DNA of 9,566 bases from UBA1081 sp964495345 (lineage in GTDB: Bacteria; Bacillota; Clostridia; Oscillospirales; Acutalibacteraceae), in contig CAZBVV010000070.1 of NCBI GenBank assembly GCA_964495345.1, forward strand, positions 1 to 9,566, given 5' to 3'. Below, in pieces: positions 1-7,195 of this stretch (position 1 is the first letter of the stretch; the number at the start of each line of letters is the position of its first letter). Under the pieces are notes generated by a model that was not told the DNA's origin, made no database searches, and worked only from the letters and a program-made list of their open reading frames with translations. A program made the position numbers and the translations under genes.

Positions 1-827
1 ATACAGCAGGTCTTGCTAACTTCCACAACGCATTCGCTTCTATTTACGAAGGCAGATACCTTGCAGGTGTTGCTGCAGGTATGAAGCTCAACGAAATGAT
101 TGCTGACGGCGAAATCACTGCTGACCAGGCAAAGATGGGTTATGTAGGTGCTTTCACATTTGCTGAAGTTATTTCCGGTTACACATCTTTCTACCTTGGT
201 GCAAAATCAGTTTGCCCCACAGTAACAATGGACGTTAAGTTCACAGGTTCATGGTACAACGAACAGCTCGAAAAAGAAGCTGCACAGGCTCTTATCAACG
301 GCGGTTGTGTACTTATCAGCCAGCACGCAGACTCAATGGGTGCTCCCACAGCTTGTGAAACAGCAGGTGTTCCCAACGTTTCCTACAATGGCTCAACTGT
401 AGCTGCTTGTCCCAACACATTCATCGTTTCATCCAGAATTGACTGGACACCCTACTTTACATACATGATCGAGTGTGTACAGAACGGTGAAGCTATTGCT
501 ACTGACTGGACAGGTACAATCGAAACAGGTTCTGTTGTTCTTACAGACGTTAACGAAGCTGCTGCTGCAGAAGGCACAGCTGCTAAAATTGCAGAGGTTA
601 AGGCAAAGATCCTTGACGGTTCTCTCAACGTATTCGATACAGCTACATTCACAGTAGGTGGCGAAGCTGTTACTTCTTACCTTGCAGACGTTGATACTGA
701 TGCAGATTACGAGAAAGATACAGAAGTTATCGCAAACGGTGAATTCTGCGAGTCAAAGTACCGTTCAGCTCCTTACTTCGATATGGAAATCGACGGTATC
801 ACTCTTCTTGACAGAAACTACGGCTAA
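1..827 (+). CDS. BMP family (PnrA-like) nucleoside-binding lipoprotein, 3' part
   Basis: This is the C-terminal 274 residues of an ABC-transporter substrate-binding protein; the reading frame is open from base 3 and the gene starts left of the window, so the signal peptide and lipobox are not seen. The visible part begins in the conserved NFxNAFASIYEGRYLAGVAAGM region and continues with FTGSWYNE, EAAQALINGG, ISQHAD and CETAGVPNVSYNG, all typical of the Bmp/Med/PnrA family that binds purine nucleosides outside the membrane and delivers them to a NupPQ-like permease. Codon choice strongly favours C-ending codons (AAC, TTC, TAC, ATC), unlike the transporter genes that follow, which suggests high expression as expected for a binding protein made in excess. 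It is followed by a strong hairpin and then by its ATPase. Substrate (nucleoside rather than another ligand) is inferred from family and context. Confidence 0.93.
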   Translation, partial: TAGLANFHNAFASIYEGRYLAGVAAGMKLNEMIADGEITADQAKMGYVGAFTFAEVISGYTSFYLGAKSVCPTVTMDVKFTGSWYNEQLEKEAAQALINGGCVLISQHADSMGAPTACETAGVPNVSYNGSTVAACPNTFIVSSRIDWTPYFTYMIECVQNGEAIATDWTGTIETGSVVLTDVNEAAAAEGTAAKIAEVKAKILDGSLNVFDTATFTVGGEAVTSYLADVDTDADYEKDTEVIANGEFCESKYRSAPYFDMEIDGITLLDRNYG

Positions 828-838
828 TTATTAACTTG

Positions 839-875
839 CAGTCTAAGGTGGGTTATCCCATCTTAGACTGATTTT
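839..875 (+). terminator. Intercistronic hairpin, partial terminator or mRNA stabiliser
   Basis: A 14-bp stem pairs 839-852 with 857-870 around a TTAT loop, with a single G.T wobble. It is followed only by ATTTTG, a weak U-tract. Its position between the binding-protein gene and the ATPase gene fits a leaky terminator or a 3'-end stabiliser that gives more binding-protein mRNA than membrane-component mRNA. No good promoter is seen between it and the ATPase gene. Confidence 0.72.
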
Positions 876-876
876 G

Positions 877-910
877 AAGAAATTGCTGTATTTACGTACA
901 ACAATTTCTT
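877..910 (+). promoter_or_regulatory. Second hairpin in the leader of the ATPase gene
   Basis: AAGAAATTG at 877-885 is exactly complementary to CAATTTCTT at 902-910; TGTA/TACA (887-890/897-900) extends the stem after one mismatch, with loop TTTACG. It follows the 839-870 hairpin directly and lies about 17 nt upstream of the ATPase ribosome binding site. It could protect the processed 5' end of the downstream mRNA. Function is inferred; the pairing is seen directly. Confidence 0.45.
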
Positions 911-938
911 GAGAATAAAAAGGAATGAGGTTGGAATC

Positions 939-2483
939 GTGTCAAAACAGCCGGCTATTGAACTTAAAAATATAACCAAACGATTTGGCAAGGTAATTGC
1001 AAATAAAAATGTAAATCTTACCGCATACCGTGGTGAGATTCTTTCTATTCTTGGCGAAAACGGAAGCGGAAAAACTACTTTGATGAATATGATATCGGGT
1101 ATTTATTTTCCGGATGAAGGTCAGATTTTTGTTGACGGTGCAGAAGCAACAATTACTTCACCTAAAGATGCTTTTGACTACAGAATCGGTATGATTCATC
1201 AGCATTTCAAACTTGTTGATGTTTTCAGTGCCGCCGAAAACATCGTTCTGGGTATTGAAAACGGAAAATACGACCTTAAAAAGTCAACTGCTGACATCAA
1301 AAAAATCAGCGAACAGTACGGATTTGAAATTGACACCGAAAAGAAGATATATTCCATGTCAGTATCCGAAAAGCAGACCGTTGAAATTATCAAGGTGCTT
1401 TACAGAGGTGCAGATATTCTGATTCTTGACGAGCCTACCGCAGTTTTAACTCCCCAGGAAACAGAAAAACTGTTCAAAATTCTTCGCAATATGCGTGATG
1501 ACGGCAAATGTATTATCATCATTACTCATAAACTGCATGAAGTTCTTTCACTTTCCGACAGAGTTGCCGTTCTTCGTAAAGGTGAGTATGTAGGAACCGT
1601 AAACACTGCCGAAACAAACGAAAGCGAACTTACTGAAATGATGGTTGGCAAGAAAATCACTCTCAACATTGAAAGAAGCGAGCCGAAAAACAGCGAAGAG
1701 CGTCTTGTTGTAAAGGACATTTCCTGTGTGGACAGGCAGGGCACAACCGTGCTTGACAACGTTTCATTCTCTGCTAAAAGCGGAGAAATCCTGGGTATTG
1801 CAGGTATTGCCGGCAGCGGTCAGCGTGAATTGCTTGAAGCTATTGCAGGCTTACAGCATATTTCTTCCGGTGAAATATCATATATTGATCCCAAGACAGG
1901 CAAAAAAGAGAATCTTCGTGATAAAACACCTGTGCAGATAAGAGATATGGGTGTACGTCTTTCTTTCGTACCCGAAGACAGACTTGGTATGGGACTTGTC
2001 GGCAACATGGATATTATTGACAACATGATGCTCAGAAGCTACTCAAAAGGTCATTCAATGTTTTTGCAGAGAAAAGCTCCCAAAGACCTTGCCATGAAAA
2101 TCATCAACGACCTTGAGGTTGTTACACCTAATGCAAATACCCCTGTAAGACGACTTTCCGGCGGTAATGTTCAAAAAGTTCTTGTAGGTCGTGAAATTGC
2201 GGCATCCCCAACCGTTCTTATGGTTGCTTACCCCGTAAGAGGTCTTGATATCAACTCTTCATACATGATATACAACCTTTTGAATGAACAAAAAGAAAAC
2301 GGTGTTTCTATAATATTTGTCGGTGAAGACCTTGATGTACTTCTTGAGCTTTGCGACAGAATCATGGTTATTGGTTCGGGCAAAATAACAGGTGTTGTTG
2401 ATGCCAGAACAACATCAAAAGAAGAAATCGGTCTTCTTATGACAAAATCAGATTTTAACGCAAAGGAGAATGACAATGGATAA
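939..2483 (+). CDS. BMP-type nucleoside ABC transporter, ATP-binding protein (NupO-like)
   Basis: A 514-residue cytoplasmic protein with two ABC domains in one chain, the usual length for ATPases of sugar/nucleoside CUT2-like importers. The first domain has Walker A GENGSGKT (39-46), Q-loop Q88, a variant signature MSVSEKQ (140-146), Walker B ILILDE (160-165) and switch H197. The second is degenerate, as is common in this family: its P-loop GIAGSGQREL (289-298) lacks the lysine, Walker B reads VLMVAYP without the DE pair, and the H-switch is replaced by VGED, but the signature LSGGN (406-410) is intact. ATP hydrolysis is therefore expected mainly at one composite site. I chose GTG at 939 because GAGG at 927-930 lies about 8 nt upstream; an in-frame TTG at 909 has no ribosome binding site and falls in the hairpin. 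It overlaps the next gene by 8 nt, so the two are translationally coupled. Confidence 0.94.
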   Translation: MSKQPAIELKNITKRFGKVIANKNVNLTAYRGEILSILGENGSGKTTLMNMISGIYFPDEGQIFVDGAEATITSPKDAFDYRIGMIHQHFKLVDVFSAAENIVLGIENGKYDLKKSTADIKKISEQYGFEIDTEKKIYSMSVSEKQTVEIIKVLYRGADILILDEPTAVLTPQETEKLFKILRNMRDDGKCIIIITHKLHEVLSLSDRVAVLRKGEYVGTVNTAETNESELTEMMVGKKITLNIERSEPKNSEERLVVKDISCVDRQGTTVLDNVSFSAKSGEILGIAGIAGSGQRELLEAIAGLQHISSGEISYIDPKTGKKENLRDKTPVQIRDMGVRLSFVPEDRLGMGLVGNMDIIDNMMLRSYSKGHSMFLQRKAPKDLAMKIINDLEVVTPNANTPVRRLSGGNVQKVLVGREIAASPTVLMVAYPVRGLDINSSYMIYNLLNEQKENGVSIIFVGEDLDVLLELCDRIMVIGSGKITGVVDARTTSKEEIGLLMTKSDFNAKENDNG

Positions 2484-3591
2484 TACAAAAGCTGTAAAGC
2501 ACCATCGTGAACCGCTTATACATATTGTTAAGCGTGACGATATGCCCTTATGGAAAGCATGGCTTATCCGTATTGCAACTATTGTTGTTTCAGTTTTTCT
2601 TATAGGCTGTATTTCTATGGTGCTTACAGAAAAAAGTCTTTTTGAAACATTTGAAATTATGTATCGCGGTGTTTTCGGAAGAATTGAAACAGGCTCAACG
2701 GTAATGCTGTGGAAATATCTTCAGGAAATTGCAATTCTTCTTTGTCTTGCACTTGCACTTACGCCCGCATTCAAAATGAAGTTCTGGAACTGCGGTGCTG
2801 AGGGTCAGGCACTCATGGGCGGACTTGCTGCTATGATTTGCATGATAAATCTGGGTCAAACACTTTCTTACCCTGTTTTGCTTGCAGTAGTTATTATTAC
2901 AAGTATTCTTGCAGGTGCCGTATGGGGTGTTATTCCCGCAATTTTCAAAGCACTTTTCAACACGAACGAAACGCTTTTCACTCTTATGATGAACTATATT
3001 GCAACACAGATAATTGCATATTATGTTTACATAGTAGGCGGCGGTTCAAATATCATTCAGCCCGTGTCTGAGGGTAATCTTCCCGTTATCGGTGACAACA
3101 GGTATCTTATTAATATTATAATAGTTGCCGTTATCTGCGTATTTATGTACGTATATCTTAAATACAGCAAACACGGTTACGAAATTTCCGTTGTAGGCGA
3201 AAGCCAGAACACGGCACGATATATCGGTATCAATGTAAAAAAAGTTATCATCCGCACAATGATGATTTCCGGTGCACTTTGCGGTGTTGCAGGTATGCTC
3301 CTTGTTGCAGGTACAGACCATTCCATTAACACAAACACAGTCGGCGGTCAAGGATTTACTGCGATTATGGTATCATGGCTCGGTCAGTTCAATCCCTTTG
3401 TAATGGTACTTATGACAGGTGTTATCTGCTTCCTTCGTCTCGGTGCAAGCAAAGTTGCCGATACCTGTATGCTTAATGCTTCTTTTGCGGATATTGTTGT
3501 AGGTATTGTAATCCTCTGTGTTGTAGGCTGTGAATTCCTTATAAGATACTCCGTAAAATTCCGCCACAGTAAGAAGGAGGTAAAAGAATGA
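2476..3591 (+). CDS. BMP-type nucleoside ABC transporter permease 1 (NupP-like)
   Basis: A 371-residue integral membrane protein of the branched-chain-type (BPD_transp_2) permease family. After a polar, basic N-terminus (1-28) it has about eight to ten hydrophobic segments, beginning near residue 30. Family landmarks are FWNCGAEGQALMGG (103-116), the cytoplasmic ARYIGIN element (247-253) and GFTAIMVSWLGQFNP (293-307), followed by a last span and a basic tail. It should form one half of the membrane channel with permease 2. The start ATG at 2476 is preferred over ATG 2470 because AAGGAG (2463-2468) is 7 nt from the former and only 1 nt from the latter. The stop of the ATPase gene lies inside this start (ATGGATAA), and the gene ends in an ATGA overlap with permease 2. 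Confidence 0.94.
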   Translation: MDNTKAVKHHREPLIHIVKRDDMPLWKAWLIRIATIVVSVFLIGCISMVLTEKSLFETFEIMYRGVFGRIETGSTVMLWKYLQEIAILLCLALALTPAFKMKFWNCGAEGQALMGGLAAMICMINLGQTLSYPVLLAVVIITSILAGAVWGVIPAIFKALFNTNETLFTLMMNYIATQIIAYYVYIVGGGSNIIQPVSEGNLPVIGDNRYLINIIIVAVICVFMYVYLKYSKHGYEISVVGESQNTARYIGINVKKVIIRTMMISGALCGVAGMLLVAGTDHSINTNTVGGQGFTAIMVSWLGQFNPFVMVLMTGVICFLRLGASKVADTCMLNASFADIVVGIVILCVVGCEFLIRYSVKFRHSKKEVKE

Positions 3592-4577
3592 TAGTTCAGT
3601 TTATTTGCCGAGCAATACTTTTAGGTGTACCGCTTCTTTTCGGCTCAACAGGTGAAATCATAACGGAAAAATCAGGTCATCTCAACCTTGGTATTCCGGG
3701 TATTATGTACGTTGGTGCAATAAGCGGCGTTATAGGCTCATTTCTTTACGAAAATGCCTGTGGCAACAACATTGAATCCATGAATGGATTTCTTGCCGTT
3801 ATAATTCCGTTGGTTTGTGCTGTTCTCGGTGCAACTCTTATGGGACTTATATACAGCGTTCTTACAGTTACCTTGCGTGCAAATCAGAATGTTACAGGTC
3901 TTGCACTTACAACATTCGGCATGGGTTTGGGAAACTTTTTCGGAGGCTCACTTATAAAGCTTGCAGATACGGAAATGCCCTCAATAGCTCTTACAAAAAC
4001 AAGCAGTTTCTTTTCTGTAAAGCTACCTTTTGCAGATGATTTAGGCGTATTCGGAGAAATATTTTTCTCACACGATTTCCTTACATATTTGGCAATAATC
4101 ATAGCAATTGTTACATCTTTTATGCTTAACCGCACCCGTGTGGGACTCAACCTTCGTTCAGTAGGCGAAAATCCTGCCACAGCAGATGCGGCAGGTATAA
4201 ACGTTACGAAATACAAATATGTTGCAACCTGTTTAGGCAGTGCAATAGCAGGTCTGGGCGGACTTCAGTATGTTATGTCATACGCAAACGGCGTGTGGTC
4301 AAACAACGCATTCGGTGACAGAGGTTGGATGGCAATCGCGCTTGTTATCTTTGCTCTTTGGAAACCGTCAACGGCAATTCTGGGTTCGTTCATTTTCGGT
4401 GCATTGTGTAATGCAAACAACTATATGCAAGGACTTGGAACAGAAACGCAGGAGCTTTTTAAAATGCTTCCGTATGTTGTTACTATCATAGTGCTTGTTG
4501 TTACAAGTATGCGTAAAAAACGTGAACATCAGCCACCCGCAAGTTTGGGACTCCCCTATTTCCGCGAAGAGAGATAA
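3588..4577 (+). CDS. BMP-type nucleoside ABC transporter permease 2 (NupQ-like)
   Basis: A 329-residue membrane protein, the second BPD_transp_2 subunit. It starts directly in a membrane segment and shows GHLNLGIPGIM (30-40; many relatives have E rather than P after GI), NQNVTGLALTTFG (99-111), the cytoplasmic loop VGENPATADAAGINV (192-206) that contacts the ATPase, and GDRGWMAIALVIF (243-255). The tail 308-329 is polar and basic. AAGGAGG (3574-3580) lies 7 nt before the ATG, and the ATG overlaps the previous stop by 4 nt. It closes the importer operon; a hairpin follows directly. Assignment to the nucleoside subgroup comes from the adjacent BMP gene rather than from residues in this protein. 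Confidence 0.94.
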   Translation: MIVQFICRAILLGVPLLFGSTGEIITEKSGHLNLGIPGIMYVGAISGVIGSFLYENACGNNIESMNGFLAVIIPLVCAVLGATLMGLIYSVLTVTLRANQNVTGLALTTFGMGLGNFFGGSLIKLADTEMPSIALTKTSSFFSVKLPFADDLGVFGEIFFSHDFLTYLAIIIAIVTSFMLNRTRVGLNLRSVGENPATADAAGINVTKYKYVATCLGSAIAGLGGLQYVMSYANGVWSNNAFGDRGWMAIALVIFALWKPSTAILGSFIFGALCNANNYMQGLGTETQELFKMLPYVVTIIVLVVTSMRKKREHQPPASLGLPYFREER

Positions 4578-4583
4578 AAAAGC

Positions 4584-4612
4584 AGACGGAGCATTCCTGC
4601 TCCGTCTTGTGT
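4584..4612 (+). terminator. Terminator of the nucleoside transporter operon, possibly bidirectional
   Basis: AGACGGAGCA (4584-4593) pairs perfectly with TGCTCCGTCT (4598-4607) around TTCC. On the plus strand the tail is TGTGTTT, a moderate U-tract. Read on the minus strand the stem is followed by a run of six T, so it could also stop transcripts from the minus-strand gene set ending at 4858. Confidence 0.8.
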
Positions 4613-4857
4613 TTACCATAAGAAAAAATCAACCGAATAATGCTTTTATTGCATTGATAATAGTCATAAAAAAGTTTACCATTGATTCCAGCACTTTATT
4701 TTTCCTCCATTTTCATATTTCAAAAAATTGAGTCTAACCGTTGATTTAATACTATCACACATTTTCGCAACATTTGTTAATATATTGTAAATTAATCGTT
4801 ATAAAAATGTAAAACATATACTTATGTGACACAGTTTTTAATTCTTGTATATAAGTA
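4613..4857. other. AT-rich non-coding spacer between convergent units
   Basis: No convincing gene, RNA or promoter is seen in these 245 bp. The only structure noted is ATACTTAT (4817-4824) complementary to ATAAGTAT (4851-4858), which overlaps the stop codon of the minus-strand gene. The loop of about 26 nt and the AT-only stem make it a poor terminator. The operon reading leftward has no better terminator before 4607. Confidence 0.5.
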
Positions 4858-5202
4858 TTATAAAAGAAGATAAATCAACGCAAGAGATATAAATTGATCG
4901 CTGTCTTCGCTGTCATACAACACCAACAATAATGCAAGAATCAATATTGCATCCTTATCTTTTGTTAACAGGTCGATAATTCCTGTATGTTCGGCAGGCT
5001 GATTTTCTTCTTGCTGTATCTGTGTATGACTTTCCGGTAATTCAACCGGATATGATATATGACGCACCCGATCGGGTAAAGGTACAGAGGTAGTGCTTGT
5101 ATTTTCTTCTAAAGCAACCGTAGCACGCTTTTTCATCTCCCGTACCCTTATTGCCGCATCCTCCTGCATTTTAAGCATATCCTGATAGGTGTAATCTCTC
5201 AT
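4858..5202 (-). CDS. Small unknown protein with hydrophobic C-terminus
   Basis: A 114-residue protein I cannot assign to a named family. The N-terminus (about 1-34) is charged and probably helical (MRDYTYQDMLKMQEDA, then VREMKKRA), the middle (35-72) is low-complexity, rich in Ser, Thr, Pro, Glu and Gln, and the C-terminus has two short hydrophobic stretches, ILILALLLVLY (86-96) and FISLALIYLLL (104-114), separated by the acidic SEDSDQ. Such an LILALLL-acidic-LALIYLLL ending recurs, from memory, in small clostridial proteins of unknown role; this was not checked. It may anchor at a membrane or drive self-assembly. The start ATG has GAGGTG 5-6 nt upstream, and the gene begins 9 nt after the stop of the preceding one, so it is the last member of a three-gene unit. 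Confidence 0.8.
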   Translation of the reverse strand: MRDYTYQDMLKMQEDAAIRVREMKKRATVALEENTSTTSVPLPDRVRHISYPVELPESHTQIQQEENQPAEHTGIIDLLTKDKDAILILALLLVLYDSEDSDQFISLALIYLLL

Positions 5203-5211
5203 GGTGTCACC

Positions 5212-5544
5212 TCACAATAAGCCCTTTAACAGCCCTGAATCCTTTAAAAGCGGAATAAGTTGAACAAGACGCAATATTTTTATAACCTCATCCGCTTTCT
5301 GTTGCCTCGGCTCGCTCAAAAGCGGTTTAAGAGCCTTTATAAGTGCCGTTCTGTCATCATCGTGTGAAACAGCGTTGCTTATTTTACCGATATTTTCAAG
5401 CAAATCCGAATTAAACAGGTTTGAACTATTCGATTTTGAACTTTGCTTTTCCGTCATATCTTGCCCGAAAATAGAATTTGCGGCATTTTTAAGTTGTTTT
5501 ATATCGTCTTCCGAAAGAGAAGACAGAATTTCACTGATTTCCAT
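5212..5544 (-). CDS. Small unknown helical protein, middle gene of the minus-strand set
   Basis: A 110-residue protein not recognised by name. It is almost wholly helical in appearance: SEILSSLSEDDIKQLKNAANSIFG at the N-terminus, a Ser/Asn/Lys-rich linker (31-45), then LIKALKPLLSEPRQQKADEV (68-87) and a Leu-rich C-terminus ending LLKGLL. No signal peptide or clear membrane span is present. I chose ATG at 5544 over GTG at 5553, because GGTGG sits 5 nt before the ATG, although both are in frame. The start lies within the preceding gene, giving a 14-nt overlap (5531-5544) that implies translational coupling. Context suggests the three proteins work together; a sporulation role is conceivable in this lineage but unproven. 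Confidence 0.8.
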   Translation of the reverse strand: MEISEILSSLSEDDIKQLKNAANSIFGQDMTEKQSSKSNSSNLFNSDLLENIGKISNAVSHDDDRTALIKALKPLLSEPRQQKADEVIKILRLVQLIPLLKDSGLLKGLL

Positions 5545-5752
5545 TCTGACCACCGCCGAGTTTGCTCAAAATATTTTTGACGGCATCGGATGCCATCAGT
5601 TTATTCAAAAGTTCACGGTTAGACAAAATACCGTTGAGCTTTGATGCCTGTTCTGCACTTAAACTTTCTTGCAGACTGCTTGCAAGCTCCCTGTTTTCTT
5701 CATCGGTGTTATTTTTTATATGGCTTATCATATCTTCTAAATTATCAGACAT
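5531..5752 (-). CDS. Small unknown helical protein, first gene of the minus-strand set
   Basis: A 73-residue acidic protein, predicted all-helical, with the segments LEDMISHIKN, LASSLQESLSAEQASKLNGIL and RELLNKLMASDAVKNILSKL, and a flexible Gly/Asn/Gln tail (GGGQNGNQ). The middle and C-terminal segments have a similar helix-turn-helix rhythm to the gene that follows it, which may mean that the two are distantly related. A very strong ribosome binding site, AAGGGAGGGG, precedes the ATG. It is divergent from the phosphoesterase gene with only about 50 bp between the starts, and overlaps the next gene by 14 nt. Function not known. Confidence 0.77.
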   Translation of the reverse strand: MSDNLEDMISHIKNNTDEENRELASSLQESLSAEQASKLNGILSNRELLNKLMASDAVKNILSKLGGGQNGNQ

Positions 5753-5800
5753 ACATTCCCCTCCCTTACAAAATATTATGAAAAATGAAAGGTGATTATG

Positions 5801-6274
5801 ATGCGTTTACTTGTACTTTCAGACTCCCACGGTGATTATATTTCCTTAAGAATGGCTATTGATAACACATGGAATGCAAATGCCGTTATTTTTCTCGGTG
5901 ACGGCGTGCATGACATGGAAAAAATCGGTTCAACTCCTATGCTCAAAGGCAAAAAAACTGTTATCGTAAGAGGTAATTGCGACGGCTCATACTGTAATCA
6001 TCCTGCACTTGCCTTAGAGGAGTTTGACGGCGTTAGAACTTACTGCACACACGGTCACGGTGAAAAAGTAAAATTCGGTTATCAGATGCTTGAAGAAAAA
6101 GCAAGGGAGAAAGGTGCAAGGCTTGTGCTTTTCGGTCACACCCATACGCCGTATGTTCATTATTGCGACGGCTTATATATGTTAAATCCCGGCAGCGTAA
6201 GAGAAAACAACTGCGGCATTGTTGATATTACACCTAATGGTATATTATGCTATAACAAAAAAATTGTTACTTAA
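5801..6274 (+). CDS. YfcE/YsnB-type metallophosphoesterase
   Basis: A 157-residue cytoplasmic calcineurin-like phosphoesterase of the YfcE/MJ0936 group, a dinuclear-metal enzyme fold that hydrolyses phosphodiester or phosphomonoester substrates; the physiological substrate is not established in most members. All metal motifs are visible: SDSHG (D8, H10), GDGVHD (D34), RGNCD (N59), THGHG (H84, H86) and GHTHTP (H113, H115), followed by the typical NPGSVRE. It is slightly shorter than E. coli YfcE (about 184 residues) and closer in size to B. subtilis YsnB. Starts at GTG 5792 and ATG 5798 are also in frame; AAAGG (5788-5792) is best spaced for ATG 5801. A TATTAT box at 5774-5779 could be its -10, but no clear -35 accompanies it. 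Confidence 0.93.
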   Translation: MRLLVLSDSHGDYISLRMAIDNTWNANAVIFLGDGVHDMEKIGSTPMLKGKKTVIVRGNCDGSYCNHPALALEEFDGVRTYCTHGHGEKVKFGYQMLEEKAREKGARLVLFGHTHTPYVHYCDGLYMLNPGSVRENNCGIVDITPNGILCYNKKIVT

Positions 6275-6285
6275 TGTTTAAAGTA

Positions 6286-6314
6286 TTGACTTTGTAAATA
6301 AAAAATTGTAATAT
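6286..6314 (+). promoter_or_regulatory. Candidate promoter of the DUF5058 gene
   Basis: TTGACT (6286-6291) and TAATAT (6309-6314) are separated by 17 bp, in the 70-bp gap after the phosphoesterase gene and 30 bp before the next ATG. The -35 is near consensus and the -10 matches four of six positions. No terminator is seen between the phosphoesterase and this site, so read-through is also possible. Confidence 0.5.
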
Positions 6315-6344
6315 TTTATTATCTTAAAAATAGGAAGTGGAACT

Positions 6345-7193
6345 ATGGATTTCAGAAGCTCAACAACTCTTTATCTGATTGCCGCCTGTGTAATTCTTTT
6401 TGTACTTGCTCAATCAGTATTCTTTCTGGTTAAAGCATGGAAGCAGGGTGAAAAATTGGGTATTGAAAAGAAAAATCTCCGCAATACAATTACATCAAGT
6501 GCTGTTTTTACAATTCCATCTGCACTTTCCGTGCTTGCAACCGTTATTGCACTTGCTCCTGCACTCGGTCTTGTTATTCCTTGGGTTCGCTTGTCCGTTA
6601 TAGGCAACATTACATACGAAACTGTTGCCGCAACAGAAGCAATCAATGCATTCGGTATAACAACAGGCATTACAGAGCCCATTACAGATCCCGAGGTTTT
6701 TGCTGGTATTGCATGGGTTATGACGTTAGGTATTTGTTTTTCCCTTGTAATTCTGCCTTTTGTTGCAAAACCTTTGCACAAAAAGTTTATCAACGCAGGT
6801 AAAAAGAAGGCAGCCGAAGCTACTGCAAACGAAGATGCTGTGCAAACTGCTGATTCAAACGGTAATAAAAAGGCTAAAAGAGGATTTGCTGGCTTTATGG
6901 ATTATGTAACTCCTGCACTTTTCATCGGTCTTATCGGTGCGTTTATAGCTAACTCTATTCTCGGTGCAGGCAATGCAGATACATTCGGTGACGGTGCCGG
7001 CGTTATATCTTTGATAACACTTGTTACTGCTATTGTGGTTTCAATAGTTCTTGAACTGATTACAAAAAAATTCAATCTCACATGGCTTGAACCTTTCGTT
7101 ATGCCTATCGGAATGATTGTTGCTATGGTTGCGGCTATTGTTGCATATAATGTACTGCCGCCCGAAATAGCTTTGCTTGAATGGAGGGGTTAA
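6345..7193 (+). CDS. DUF5058-like integral membrane protein
   Basis: A 282-residue polytopic membrane protein that resembles the DUF5058 family of clostridial membrane proteins; I name the family from overall pattern, with moderate confidence. Hydrophobic segments lie near 8-30, 50-77, 118-141, 187-207, 217-238 and 250-271. Between the third and fourth is a long basic and polar cytoplasmic loop (142-183, with GKKKAAEA and NKKAKRG). The segment 84-116 (VIGNITYETVAATEAINAFG, then TTGITEP) is polar, uncharged and likely re-entrant or substrate-facing. AGGAAG lies 7-9 nt before the ATG. The gene ends 2 nt before the start of a second membrane protein whose ribosome binding site is inside this coding region, so the two are probably subunits of one transporter of unknown substrate. 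Confidence 0.85.
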   Translation: MDFRSSTTLYLIAACVILFVLAQSVFFLVKAWKQGEKLGIEKKNLRNTITSSAVFTIPSALSVLATVIALAPALGLVIPWVRLSVIGNITYETVAATEAINAFGITTGITEPITDPEVFAGIAWVMTLGICFSLVILPFVAKPLHKKFINAGKKKAAEATANEDAVQTADSNGNKKAKRGFAGFMDYVTPALFIGLIGAFIANSILGAGNADTFGDGAGVISLITLVTAIVVSIVLELITKKFNLTWLEPFVMPIGMIVAMVAAIVAYNVLPPEIALLEWRG

Positions 7194-7195
7194 AA

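Noticed and set aside
828..938. A riboswitch in the binding-protein/ATPase gap
   Set aside because: Two simple hairpins fill the gap; I see no conserved aptamer core such as that of purine or other known riboswitches.
4495..4731. A 78-codon plus-strand frame over the end of permease 2
   Set aside because: It overlaps the permease in another frame, passes through the terminator, and has no family resemblance.
4817..4858. Terminator for the minus-strand small-gene operon
   Set aside because: The stem is only 8 AT-rich pairs with a loop of about 26 nt and no proper T-run after it.
5375..5795. Plus-strand frames (89 and 77 codons) over the small minus-strand genes
   Set aside because: The minus-strand genes have strong ribosome sites and coupled starts; the plus-strand frames lack both and are Ser/Leu/Ile/Phe-rich antisense translations.
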